NCBI RefSeq assembly: GCF_030540835.1
Contig: NZ_JAUOEK010000178.1
Span: 1 to 64,000 of the forward strand
Length of the DNA: 64,000 nt
Direction of reading: 5' to 3'
Source: Flavivirga aquimarina
GTDB taxonomy: Bacteria; Bacteroidota; Bacteroidia; Flavobacteriales; Flavobacteriaceae
Numbering within the stretch: position 1 is the first letter of the stretch; every line of letters starts with the position of its first letter. The notes under the pieces are model-generated. The model did not search any database. It saw only the letters and a list, made by a program, of their open reading frames with translations, and was not told the DNA's origin. Of this stretch, positions 33,615 to 43,485 are shown in pieces. The position numbers and the translations under genes were made by a program.

Positions 33615-35738
33615 TTATCCCCTTTTCTGCAAACTATTAGTTTTCATATTTTCTTCAACGATTTTATCAAAGTCTTTTACAATTGATTGGGGTAATTTTG
33701 ATTTTTCAATCCATTCTGCATCTCCATAAACTCCTGCTTTTGAATAGTCGAAAGGAATGAATTTTATTTTTTCAGAGTTTTTCTTTTTCTTAAATCTAAA
33801 GTCAAAATTAGAGGCATCCATAAAATATGGGTCTGCTATTATACTGTGTTTGTCATGACCTAATTGTTGCCATTCATCAAAGGTATTTCCATTAAAATCA
33901 TAGGCATCTTTATTAGTATTCCAATACATATTTTTACTTATATGTATATTAATTTTATTCCATGCCCCTTTCATTACCATCCCTTCATTAAATACAATTA
34001 TATTATTTACAAAATTAAATGACCGGTGTTTTTCTGCTCTTCCACATTGCAATTGATATGATTTGGCATAGGCAAAAATATTATTCCTTACTATATTGTT
34101 TTTACCATAATGCTGTTGAAACCCTCCTGTTTTCGTACTATAAACTAAATTATTTTCTAATATAATATCTGATGATCCTTCGTCGGTATATAAGCCCCAC
34201 CCCCCATAGGAGTATGCATGTATATGGTTAACAAGGTTATTACTTATTACGGTGCCTTCTGATTTGCCTAAAGTATAAATCGCTGCCATATCGCTTAACA
34301 GCGCCCACCCTATATGATGTATATGATTGTAAGCTATTTTATTTCTTTTGGCTAAACTTGGTTTATATCCCCAAACCCATCCTACTGATATTCCTGTGTA
34401 ATAGAAATTACCAATATCGTTATGAGTAATTATATTATCGGAACTGTGTCCTACCCAAATCCCTACTGAAGCGGGAAATTCTTGACCGCCTGTTTGTATT
34501 ATATTGTTATTAATTTTTATGTTTTGTGTATGTTCTACGCCTTCTAGGGCATTAAAATCTCCCAAGTATATACCGCCTCCTCCAAGGTTATGAAAGTAGC
34601 ATTGTTCTACTACCGAATTACGACACCCCTTTCCAAACCACAAAGCATGTTGTCCTATTTGCGAAATTTCACAGTTAGAAAAAGTGATATCTCTTGACCC
34701 TTCAAGCATTATAGCTGATGAATTAAGCTTAACTGCTGCCTGATTGGGTTCGAAACCTTTTATTGGGATACTATAATGACATTGCTTAAAACTAATGCCT
34801 TCAAAACGGATGTGCGCTACGAATAGATTATTAGTGGCATCTCCTTTTAGGGTCACTAAGTTTTCTAAAACGGGTGCTATTACTTCTGTATTTTGCGGTG
34901 TTTCTCCCTTGAGAGGCTTATAATATAAGGTCCCTTTATCATTAAGAAACCATTCGCCAACGGTATCTAAAGCTGCCGCATAGTTTTCAAATACAATACG
35001 TCCTCCTTTTTTTATAGGGTTCCAAGGTTTCATGCCTTTACCGGAAGTCACTATGGATAAACTATCTTTATCTATTTTATCAATTGGGCGAAGTGTAAAA
35101 TCCCATTTATGAAAAGCCCGAAATCTCACATGCTTTATGTCGTCCTCATCAATACCCTGTAAAGGTTTAAAATTTGTTTTATCGAAGCTGAGTTTTTGCT
35201 GTGCTTTTTCTGGTATGGACTTTACCCCTTTTTCCCAAATATATTGTTGGACATTATTAACTTTTAAAAACCCTGTATTGGGCGTGCGTGCCAGTATCGC
35301 TCTTTTATTATTTACATACAACTGATCGAATCGCCATTTGTAATACGTGCTTTCTGGTATCTTTGCCTCCCAAACACCATTTTCATTTACTGAAAATCCG
35401 GTTATCTTTTTCCCTCCGCTAAAAACCGGTTTCGCTCCTTTTGCTGCTTTATATATTATTGGAAAACCGGGAGATCCACTATCCTCTGGTGTTAACTCCA
35501 AAGGTTCTTTCATGGTATAAGTGCCTTCTGCAATTATAACTGTAAACGATTGTTTCGTTGTCTGATCCTTTTTTTTATTGCGTATGGCATTACGCGCACC
35601 TGTTAATGATGCCAAAGGTTGCTCTGCTGTTCCTAAATTTAAATCGTTTCCCGTAGGAGAAACGTATAGTTCTGTTTGAGCATTTAAAGAGGTATTACAA
35701 AAAAGTAATACGGTTAGTATATAAATGATTTTTATCAT
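33615..35738 (-). CDS. Right-handed beta-helix glycosidase, GH141-like
   Basis: From ATG 35738 the protein has 707 residues. I prefer this start because it gives a clean signal peptide (MIKIIYILTVLLFCNTSLNAQ). An ATG at 35819 would add 27 residues and overlap the upstream gene. YVSPTGNDLNLGT, QPLASLTGARNAIR and GTYTMKEPLELTPEDSG are followed by many beta-helix coils with N-ladder repeats (NNIIQTGGQEFP, ENNLVYSTKTGG). This is the layout of GH141 (known activities alpha-L-fucosidase and xylanase). In a fucosidase-rich locus a role on fucose residues is likely, but not shown. Confidence 0.75.
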   Translation of the reverse strand: MIKIIYILTVLLFCNTSLNAQTELYVSPTGNDLNLGTAEQPLASLTGARNAIRNKKKDQTTKQSFTVIIAEGTYTMKEPLELTPEDSGSPGFPIIYKAAKGAKPVFSGGKKITGFSVNENGVWEAKIPESTYYKWRFDQLYVNNKRAILARTPNTGFLKVNNVQQYIWEKGVKSIPEKAQQKLSFDKTNFKPLQGIDEDDIKHVRFRAFHKWDFTLRPIDKIDKDSLSIVTSGKGMKPWNPIKKGGRIVFENYAAALDTVGEWFLNDKGTLYYKPLKGETPQNTEVIAPVLENLVTLKGDATNNLFVAHIRFEGISFKQCHYSIPIKGFEPNQAAVKLNSSAIMLEGSRDITFSNCEISQIGQHALWFGKGCRNSVVEQCYFHNLGGGGIYLGDFNALEGVEHTQNIKINNNIIQTGGQEFPASVGIWVGHSSDNIITHNDIGNFYYTGISVGWVWGYKPSLAKRNKIAYNHIHHIGWALLSDMAAIYTLGKSEGTVISNNLVNHIHAYSYGGWGLYTDEGSSDIILENNLVYSTKTGGFQQHYGKNNIVRNNIFAYAKSYQLQCGRAEKHRSFNFVNNIIVFNEGMVMKGAWNKINIHISKNMYWNTNKDAYDFNGNTFDEWQQLGHDKHSIIADPYFMDASNFDFRFKKKKNSEKIKFIPFDYSKAGVYGDAEWIEKSKLPQSIVKDFDKIVEENMKTNSLQKRG

Positions 35739-35806
35739 TACTTTTCTTGTATAGGAATCTTTATTAAGAGAAAAAATTAGTTTAAATCTTATAAAAGCTA
35801 CGATTA

Positions 35807-38272
35807 TTAGTTTTTCCATTCTATATCACCATTTTCAATACTCCAATCAGTTCCAAAATAACCTGCTACATTCACATTTTCTACACCCGATTTGTATATG
35901 GAAGATGTAAAAATCATCACATCTGGCACACCTGCACCCGATGAAAAATATCTATTAGGTGTTGTCGCATTAAAGCCAACCATTCCAGAACCTGTTATGG
36001 CACCTACTGATGCTATTTGGCTATCTTTTCTTGGGTAAATAAAATATGCGCCATATGTATCTCCTGTTAATTTCTTTTCACCAACTCTTATTTCATTACG
36101 CTTAACTTGTATTGGACTATCTGAAAGCAATAATTTCCACACAGCATTGGTTGATGCGTTACCGTAAATAATAACGGATCTATCTTTGAACTTCTTAAGC
36201 GAAAAGTCTTTATCTGAAATAACATCTATTGATCCATTCCCTTTATAATAAAAGGTTTCGGCATCAAATCGTGCTTTGTTGAAAGACCATTTATTTTCTT
36301 CTTTTGTTCCTTTGGTTCCATACACAAAAACCATATTGTTTTTGAAAGCATCTTTAAAAGTACCATATCGCAACGGATTTTTTTCAAAGGTATTTGATGG
36401 CTTTTTTGATAATATCCACGAATCGTTTTCTTTTTCAAACCAAACATCTTTTCCTTTGTATGATGATACATCATCGAACGAATCATCATCAATTTTAACT
36501 TGAATGGTCTCTGAAGCCATGCAATGTTTTAAATTGATTTTAAACTTCTTTAAATTTTCTGTTTCTATGGTAATACTTCGTTTTTTTAAAGCTTCATTGT
36601 TTTTCTTTTGCTTTTCTGTACGTACATTTTGTTTCACTTTTACACCACAAAATTCAAATGATTTTTCTTGTTGGTAAAGGGTTACAAATCGACTCTCGTT
36701 AGAAACTCCCGGGCTTGCTGTTCTAAATTCAAAAGTCTTCACATCACCATTATCTGGAATAGTATGCCACTTAAAATAATCGAATATGGTATTAAAATCT
36801 ATTCCGAACCAATGCTTTTTGTCTTCATATTCAAGATATGCAAAATCGGGATGAAACTCGCTTAAATGTTTTTTCATAAACCTAGCTTGGTCTACCGATA
36901 CTACATCATCTGCGTCTCCATGCTGAATATAAACTCCATGGTGTAGATAGTTTCTAGACAATTCTAGAGTATAACTCTGGTGGCTTGCTCTAGCAAACAT
37001 ATTCTCTAAAGGCTCTGGGTTTTCTTTTTTTTCTTTGTTAGCATAAGAGAAAAGCGAATACCAACCTGCTATTGGCGAAATGGCTGCCCATTTGTTTGGG
37101 TATGTAACGCCTACGTGCCATGTACCATGTCCTCCCATAGAATGTCCTTTTAGATAAGTTCTGCTAGGGTCTGTTCCATACATTTTTTCGGCAATGCCTT
37201 GTACTTCCATGGCATCCCATCTTCCCCAGTCTTCCCAATTAAAACCAAACGGTCTTCTATTGGTTGGTGCAATAACGTGTCCCCAATCTTTAGATTTATA
37301 TTCTGCTGCTTGTCTTCTTGCTTCTACACTTGCTCCATGCAACGAAAGAAACATGGCTGGTTTTTTATCTGTTTTAATAGCGCCTTCTTTAACTGCAAAA
37401 TACTGTACGCTACCATCTATTTTAGATGTAAACGTTCTTGAATACCATTGTTCTGGTGTTTTAACACGATATAAAACAGAGGCTTCATCTAGCAATTTAG
37501 ACCCTGCATATAGTTTCACGTTAACTCTAACGGTATCTTTTTTAGTGTAAGCGTCTCGAACCTTATAAGGCACTTTTCGCATCGTTAATGGAATAATAGA
37601 CGATACATTTGTTTCTGTTTTTACGCCGTTAGATTCGGAAACCAGTTTGAGGTTTTTTAATGTTTTTGGTGTTGCATTTAATATTCGGATCGATCCTGTT
37701 TTTACATCATCTTCAGTAGTAAGAAAATCAGGAATAGTCATATCCCTTTTCATTAAAGCAACTGGTTTTTTCACAGGTAATAACTGCATATTAACTTGTC
37801 CTCTACCTCCTTTTATTAAAAAAATATTTCTCCCTTTTTTCAAATTTACAGGATGAAAGGTTAAATGTTTATTATACACATCACCACTACGAGGAGTACC
37901 ATTAACGAATACTTCGGAATGTCCGGATATTTCTAAAATTTTAATACCCGATTCTGGGGCATCATATGTAAGGTATAAATAACCTCTTCTTAACTTTCGG
38001 CTTTTAAAAACACCTTTATCATCAGCTTCTAATGGCTCCCATTTCTCAACATCTCCTCGCCCGTTAATACCAACGGTATCATTTATAACTGGGGTTTTAA
38101 ACGTTTTTGTAATAAGTTTATAATAAATAGAATCTGTAAAAATAATAGACCGATTCCCTTGATGTGTAGATCCAACTACAAGCCCTTTTTTAAAAGTAAT
38201 GGTCTCTTGAGCATTAAGGTGTATACTCAAAAAAGAGATAGCTAAAAAAATTCCTAAACTATATTTTTTCAT
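35807..38272 (-). CDS. Secreted alpha/beta-hydrolase, esterase-like (prolyl-oligopeptidase superfamily)
   Basis: The protein has 821 residues with signal peptide MKKYSLGIFLAISFLSIHLNAQ. An N-terminal jelly-roll-like region (about 70-165) precedes the hydrolase domain (about 300-500). Nucleophile Ser378 lies in GHSMGGHGTW. The acid candidate is Asp in HGDADDVV, and the His candidate lies in DKKHWFG. Such proteins in polysaccharide loci often remove acetyl or other acyl groups from glycans. The long C-terminal part (500-821) has no recognised domain. The substrate is unknown. Confidence 0.75.
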   Translation of the reverse strand: MKKYSLGIFLAISFLSIHLNAQETITFKKGLVVGSTHQGNRSIIFTDSIYYKLITKTFKTPVINDTVGINGRGDVEKWEPLEADDKGVFKSRKLRRGYLYLTYDAPESGIKILEISGHSEVFVNGTPRSGDVYNKHLTFHPVNLKKGRNIFLIKGGRGQVNMQLLPVKKPVALMKRDMTIPDFLTTEDDVKTGSIRILNATPKTLKNLKLVSESNGVKTETNVSSIIPLTMRKVPYKVRDAYTKKDTVRVNVKLYAGSKLLDEASVLYRVKTPEQWYSRTFTSKIDGSVQYFAVKEGAIKTDKKPAMFLSLHGASVEARRQAAEYKSKDWGHVIAPTNRRPFGFNWEDWGRWDAMEVQGIAEKMYGTDPSRTYLKGHSMGGHGTWHVGVTYPNKWAAISPIAGWYSLFSYANKEKKENPEPLENMFARASHQSYTLELSRNYLHHGVYIQHGDADDVVSVDQARFMKKHLSEFHPDFAYLEYEDKKHWFGIDFNTIFDYFKWHTIPDNGDVKTFEFRTASPGVSNESRFVTLYQQEKSFEFCGVKVKQNVRTEKQKKNNEALKKRSITIETENLKKFKINLKHCMASETIQVKIDDDSFDDVSSYKGKDVWFEKENDSWILSKKPSNTFEKNPLRYGTFKDAFKNNMVFVYGTKGTKEENKWSFNKARFDAETFYYKGNGSIDVISDKDFSLKKFKDRSVIIYGNASTNAVWKLLLSDSPIQVKRNEIRVGEKKLTGDTYGAYFIYPRKDSQIASVGAITGSGMVGFNATTPNRYFSSGAGVPDVMIFTSSIYKSGVENVNVAGYFGTDWSIENGDIEWKN

Positions 38273-38285
38273 AAGAGACTAAAAA

Positions 38286-39590
38286 CTATTTAATTTTGAG
38301 TTTGATTATATCATCTGCTGAATCTTCTAAATTCTTTTTAGTGTAAAGAAAAGTACCTTCTTTTAACTGCTTGAACTTAATTTTTGTTTTACCATCAAAA
38401 GAAGTCGCTGTACTAATCTTTTCTTTTAATTCCGGAATAAAAATATAGGGTTCAGAGGATGGGTTTAATATATGCACATATAAAGTCTTACCCTTTTTAG
38501 TAATGGTTCCCCAATCTTGGGTTTTAATAACATTACCTCTTGTTCCATATATACTTTCTCCATATTTATCTGTCCATTCTCCAACTTCTTTTAAAGTTTG
38601 CACAAATTCTGGTTGTATTTCACCATTTGGCATGGGGCCTACATTTAATAATAAGTTACCGTTTTTACCGGCTGCTTTTACCAAGAAATGGATAAGTTGT
38701 TTTGTCGATTTATATTTTTTATCATTCAAGCTAAAACCCCAAGCCTTAGCCATAGTTGCACAAGACTCTAATGGTAATTGACTTACTTGAACTCCTGCAC
38801 TATAACCGCCTTTATTTTCTCCGGGTAAATCACGTTCGAAAGTCTGAACATCTTCTCCTGGGATTGGTTGGATATGATGATTATTTGCTATTAGTGTATT
38901 TGGGCTTAACTTATGAATTAATGAATAAATTTCATCATAATGCCAATTAGCTTGTTTTCTATCCCAGTGGCCATCGAACCATATACAACCTATTTCTCCA
39001 TAATTTGTAAGAAGTTCGGTAAGTTGGGCTTTCATAAATTCTATATAGTCATTCCAAGCAGCCTCATCTCCTTTTTTACCATTTTTATAATCGTCACGTG
39101 CCCAATCTAAAAGCGAATAATAGAAATTTAATTTAATCCCTTCTTTTTTACATGCTTCTGCTAATTCTTTTAATGGATCTCTATCAAATCTTGTGGCATC
39201 TATAATATCATAATCTGTGGCTTTGGTATCGAACATACTAAAGCTATCATGATGACGAGATGTTATTGTGATGTATTTCATACCAGCAGATTTTGCAATT
39301 TGTACCCACTCCTCGGCATCAAAATCTTCTGGATTAAAAAACTTAGTCAACTTTTTATAAGTGTCTAATTTAATTTTTTGTTGATACATAACCCATTCAC
39401 CATCTCCTAATACACTGTAAACACCCCAATGAATAAACATCCCGAATTTCATATCTTGAAATGCTTTACGCGCTTCTAAATTTCCTTCTGTAGGTGTATA
39501 TTCCGGCATGGGGTAATCATAAATCTTTTGTGCATTAGCTATACATACTATTAAACTGAATATGCCAATAATAACTGTCTTTCTCATCAC
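38286..39590 (-). CDS. GH29 alpha-L-fucosidase
   Basis: The protein has 434 residues with a signal peptide ending IANAQ. The GH29 barrel shows FGMFIHWGVYSVLGDGEWVMY, AGMKYITITSRHHDSF and FNFYYSLLDW-type strands. The nucleophile is Asp206 in CIWFDGHWD. C-terminal sequences GNLLLNVGPMPNGEIQ and a small beta-domain are typical. It is a retaining exo-alpha-L-fucosidase. It starts 17 bp after a GH92 gene. It is one of three GH29 in the window. Confidence 0.94.
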   Translation of the reverse strand: MMRKTVIIGIFSLIVCIANAQKIYDYPMPEYTPTEGNLEARKAFQDMKFGMFIHWGVYSVLGDGEWVMYQQKIKLDTYKKLTKFFNPEDFDAEEWVQIAKSAGMKYITITSRHHDSFSMFDTKATDYDIIDATRFDRDPLKELAEACKKEGIKLNFYYSLLDWARDDYKNGKKGDEAAWNDYIEFMKAQLTELLTNYGEIGCIWFDGHWDRKQANWHYDEIYSLIHKLSPNTLIANNHHIQPIPGEDVQTFERDLPGENKGGYSAGVQVSQLPLESCATMAKAWGFSLNDKKYKSTKQLIHFLVKAAGKNGNLLLNVGPMPNGEIQPEFVQTLKEVGEWTDKYGESIYGTRGNVIKTQDWGTITKKGKTLYVHILNPSSEPYIFIPELKEKISTATSFDGKTKIKFKQLKEGTFLYTKKNLEDSADDIIKLKIK

Positions 39591-39607
39591 TTTTTAATTA
39601 TAATTTA

Positions 39608-41947
39608 TTATTCTTTTGATTCATTTATTTTTGGTTCTGGGCCCATTTCCATTTCTAAAACACCGCCTTTGGTTATTTCTTCATGGGTAATAAAAAATCT
39701 ATGTAATGGCTTTCCATTTAACTGCATAGATTGTATATAAATATTTTCTTTGGAATTATTATTTGCTATAATTTTAAATGTTTTACCCGAATAATAATTT
39801 GAATCTAGATTGATTTCAACACTATTAAAAACCGGACTTGTAATTTCGTACTTATTATCACCGGGACAAATTGGATGAATACCCATAGCTGCTAAAACGT
39901 ACCATGCAGACATTTGCCCTACATCTTCATTTCCACACAATCCATAAGGGTCTGTTCCGTAAGCATCAGCACATATTTTACGTGTCCATTTTTGGGTTAA
40001 ATGCGGTACTCCTGCTTTATTTAACATAAAAGGGACATGGTGTACGGGTTCGTTAGGATGGTTGTAGTAATTATTCCAAAGGAAATCTTCTGGCGTGTTT
40101 TCAAAAAATGAAATCAACTCTTTTTTAAAAGCTTCTTCGCCGCCCATTAAAGCTTTTAAACCTTCTATATCGTGTGGTACAAACCAGCCTTGTTGATAGG
40201 GGTTACTTTCAATACAACCTTGTCCGTGTACAGTTTTCCCTTTCCATTCTAACCAATTGCCTGTACTATCTTTTGCTCTAAACCAATTGACTTCTTCGTT
40301 CCAAATATTCGCATAGTTTTTACTTTTCTTAAAGTATTCTTCAGCAGTGTTATGTTTATTTAAAGAAGTTGCTAATGTTGCTAAAGCCCAATCGGAATAG
40401 GCATATTCTAATGTTTTAGAAATATGTTTATGAGAATAACCTAAGGTTCCATTTCCTGTATTATCTACCGTATTTTTAGAATAGATGAATGCTTTTTCAA
40501 TATCGTAATTACGAATGCCTTTTTGATACGCATCTGTTATTACTGAAACTGCCGGATTTCCTAACATACAACCCGAATACGAATTCAACATTTCCCAACG
40601 CGGTAAATAGTTGTTACCGCTATAGTCTGCCATTTGTATTAACGAATTAATTTCATCGTTAACCAAATCTGGGTTTATAATAGTTTGTAACGGAAATTGC
40701 GAACGAAATACATCCCAACCACTAAATATAGATCTATAAGTAAATCCTTTTGTTTGATGTACTTTTTTGTCTGCGCCTATATAATTACCATTAACATCTG
40801 AAAAGGCACGTGGGTCTATTAAAGTGTGATATAATGCTGTGTAAAAAATGATTTTTTCCTCTTCGGTTCCTCCTGAAACAATCACATCTTTTACGGCTTC
40901 ATTCCATAGGTTACGAGCTTCGTCTCTGGTTTTGTTAAAATCCCAATGGTTAATATCGTGCTCTAAGTTTGCCTTGGCACCTTCTATGCTTACAAAAGAA
41001 ATACCGCTTTTTACTAAAACCTCCTCGTTAGCTTTGGTGCTAAAATTGGTATAAAATCCTAAATGCTTTCCTTGGAGTTCATTTTTACCTTCGTGAATTT
41101 TGGCATTTTTAACGGCATCTTGATAATTATCTCTCCTTATAAAACGCATTTTTCTAGGCACATCAGGAATTTCGGCACTCCAAATACCATAGTCTTTTAA
41201 AGGTTTACTAAACTGACAATAAAAATAAACCATATAATCTGCTTTTCCTGCGCCTGCTCCCCAGCCTCCACCTTCGGGCGGACATTTCATCCAACCAGAA
41301 ATGGTATTTTCATTCACAACTTTTATGTATTGTTCTGTTGAAGTGCCTCCAACTCTACGCGATAAATCTATTTGAACTCTAGAACTATCTTGTTCTGGAA
41401 ATGTAAAACGGATAATTCCTGCTCTTGGTGCCGCAGTTAGCTCTGCCTTTACTTTATAATCGTCTAAAGTAACGGCATAATACCCAGCTTTGGTTGTCTC
41501 TGTATCGTGGGTGAAACGTGAACGATAACCGCTTTCTGGTTCTTTAGGCACACCTCTGTTGGTTTGTAATTTTCCTGTAGTTGGTGTTACTAAAAAGTTT
41601 CCTAAATCGCCAAACCAACCTACCCCACTCATGTGCGTAAAACTAAACCCTTCAAGTGTTGGATGTTCGTATGAATACCCAGAGCCATTATCGCCTCCAG
41701 TAAATGTATCTGGACTTAATTGCACCAAACCAAAGGGTGTTGCTGCTCCGGGAAATGTTTTCCCAAAACCATGGGCGTCTTTAGATTTTTTACCGTAAGT
41801 AATGGCGCCAATAATAGGATCTATATAATCTACAGGCTCTTTTCCTGATAACGTTGCCTTAGATTTTACATTTGATGAACAAGAAATGAGTACTAAAACA
41901 CTTAGTGCAAAACAAAATTTATAAATTATTTTTTTGTCAACTTTCAT
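39608..41947 (-). CDS. GH92 alpha-mannosidase (lipoprotein, second copy)
   Basis: The protein has 779 residues. The lipoprotein signal ends SVLVLISC. The GH92 signatures are FGKTFPGAATPFGLVQLSPD, EGFSFTHMSGVGW, SGWDVFRSQFPLQ and GNEDVGQMSAWYVLAAMGIHP. Compared with the GH92 at 27290 it carries an insertion (SGWMKCPPEGGGWGAGAGK region, about 215-235). It belongs to the GH92 subgroup that is longer in this region. It is probably an outer-membrane-anchored exo-mannosidase with a different linkage preference. Confidence 0.93.
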   Translation of the reverse strand: MKVDKKIIYKFCFALSVLVLISCSSNVKSKATLSGKEPVDYIDPIIGAITYGKKSKDAHGFGKTFPGAATPFGLVQLSPDTFTGGDNGSGYSYEHPTLEGFSFTHMSGVGWFGDLGNFLVTPTTGKLQTNRGVPKEPESGYRSRFTHDTETTKAGYYAVTLDDYKVKAELTAAPRAGIIRFTFPEQDSSRVQIDLSRRVGGTSTEQYIKVVNENTISGWMKCPPEGGGWGAGAGKADYMVYFYCQFSKPLKDYGIWSAEIPDVPRKMRFIRRDNYQDAVKNAKIHEGKNELQGKHLGFYTNFSTKANEEVLVKSGISFVSIEGAKANLEHDINHWDFNKTRDEARNLWNEAVKDVIVSGGTEEEKIIFYTALYHTLIDPRAFSDVNGNYIGADKKVHQTKGFTYRSIFSGWDVFRSQFPLQTIINPDLVNDEINSLIQMADYSGNNYLPRWEMLNSYSGCMLGNPAVSVITDAYQKGIRNYDIEKAFIYSKNTVDNTGNGTLGYSHKHISKTLEYAYSDWALATLATSLNKHNTAEEYFKKSKNYANIWNEEVNWFRAKDSTGNWLEWKGKTVHGQGCIESNPYQQGWFVPHDIEGLKALMGGEEAFKKELISFFENTPEDFLWNNYYNHPNEPVHHVPFMLNKAGVPHLTQKWTRKICADAYGTDPYGLCGNEDVGQMSAWYVLAAMGIHPICPGDNKYEITSPVFNSVEINLDSNYYSGKTFKIIANNNSKENIYIQSMQLNGKPLHRFFITHEEITKGGVLEMEMGPEPKINESKE

Positions 41948-41981
41948 ACAGTGTTATATTGTATTGTTTTAGTCCTCTAGA

Positions 41982-43469
41982 TTAATGTTCTTGAAGTTTT
42001 TGAGCTCCATTGGTTTTATAAATATCTACAGATACATCATTCTCTTGAGATGCACCACAGGTAGTTCTACCGTTTTCTACAATTTCTTTCAGTTCTTTTG
42101 TCAACTTTTTAACCACCTTAGGGTATTTGTCATAAACATTGGTAGTTTCTTCTTTATCCGCTATCATGTTGTATAGCTGAATGTCTGGTAGACCTTCCTT
42201 TTTAGCAGCATTGTCTTTTGGTGAAGTCCATCCACCCGAACCCGGAGTTAGTTCCAACTTCCATTTTTTGTTTCTGATAGAAAACTTACCATTTATAGAG
42301 TGATGTACTACTAACTTGTAATCTGTTTTTGCTTTTTTATTTTTTAACATGGGTAAAATACTATAAGAATCTACCCCTGCTTTTTCATTCAAATCTAAAC
42401 CTGCAATTTCTGCGCAAGTGGCCATTAAATTGGTTTGGCATATTAGCTTGTCATTTTTAGAGTCTGCTTCAATAATTCCGGGCCATCTTGCAATAAAAGG
42501 AATTCTGTGACCACCTTCCCAAATATCGGATTTGTATCCACGGAAATCTGCACTAGGATAATGCCCGTAGTCTTTTTCTAATTTCCCTGCTTTAGATACG
42601 GGTGCAGAACATCCATTATCGCTCGTAAAAAACACCAATGTATTATCAGCAATACCACTCTTTTCCAAGGCTTTTAACACGCGGCCAACTACATCATCTG
42701 TTTCCATTACAAAATCTGCATAAGCTCCCATTCCACTCTTACCTTGCCACTCTTTTGATGGCACTACTGGACTATGAGGAGAATTTAACGCCAAATACAT
42801 AAAAAAAGGCGCTTCTTTATTAACTGCTTTAGAGATGTAATCTTCGGCTTGATCTCCTAAAAACTGTAACATTTGTATTGGAGGCATTTTATCTATAACC
42901 TTATCATTTTTAATTACAGTTTGCATATCTCTGGAATGGTGAAAGCCAATATAACTATCGAAACCACGTGTTATTGGTCCGTTAGGAACAGTTGCTCCAA
43001 TAGGAGCTCCAATCATCTTTTTTCCTTCATATAATTTATAGGGTTTACCATTATCATCTACATAATCAAACCCTAAGTGCCATTTACCAATGGCTGCTGT
43101 ATGGTAACCAGCTCCTTTTAACATTTTTGGTACGGTTAAAAGATCTGCAGCAATTAAAGGGGTTACTTCTTCTCCGCCCGCTAAAACACCTTTTTGTAAT
43201 CTAGAGCGCCACGAATAGCGGCCTGTTAATAAACTATAACGAGATGGCGTACATACTGCCGATGCGGAATGTGCATCTGTAAATGTCATTCCCTGAGTTG
43301 CCAATTTATCTATTTGGGGTGTAAGTATCTTACCCTTTTCCGGATTTAAAAACTGAACATCGCCATACCCTAGATCATCACAAATAATGTAAACAATATT
43401 TGGTCGTTCTTGTGCTGATATATGACTTGCTACCAGTATAAAAAAGAGTGTTACTTTAAATATCTTCAT
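41982..43469 (-). CDS. S1-family sulfatase
   Basis: The protein has 495 residues with signal peptide ...LVASHISAQ. The metal-binding ICDDLGYGDV (Asp31-Asp32) precedes the formylglycine motif C73-T-P-S-R. GKWHLGFDY and FTSDNGCSAP are the further active-site blocks. The Cys must be converted to formylglycine by an enzyme not present in this window. It hydrolyses a sulfate ester on a glycan, whose position cannot be inferred. It is one of five sulfatases of the locus. Confidence 0.93.
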   Translation of the reverse strand: MKIFKVTLFFILVASHISAQERPNIVYIICDDLGYGDVQFLNPEKGKILTPQIDKLATQGMTFTDAHSASAVCTPSRYSLLTGRYSWRSRLQKGVLAGGEEVTPLIAADLLTVPKMLKGAGYHTAAIGKWHLGFDYVDDNGKPYKLYEGKKMIGAPIGATVPNGPITRGFDSYIGFHHSRDMQTVIKNDKVIDKMPPIQMLQFLGDQAEDYISKAVNKEAPFFMYLALNSPHSPVVPSKEWQGKSGMGAYADFVMETDDVVGRVLKALEKSGIADNTLVFFTSDNGCSAPVSKAGKLEKDYGHYPSADFRGYKSDIWEGGHRIPFIARWPGIIEADSKNDKLICQTNLMATCAEIAGLDLNEKAGVDSYSILPMLKNKKAKTDYKLVVHHSINGKFSIRNKKWKLELTPGSGGWTSPKDNAAKKEGLPDIQLYNMIADKEETTNVYDKYPKVVKKLTKELKEIVENGRTTCGASQENDVSVDIYKTNGAQKLQEH

Positions 43470-43485
43470 TTTATTTATCTTAGTC

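Noticed and set aside
35739-35819. N-terminal extension of the GH141-like protein from ATG 35819
   Set aside because: It overlaps the upstream gene and would bury the signal peptide. ATG 35738 gives a normal one.
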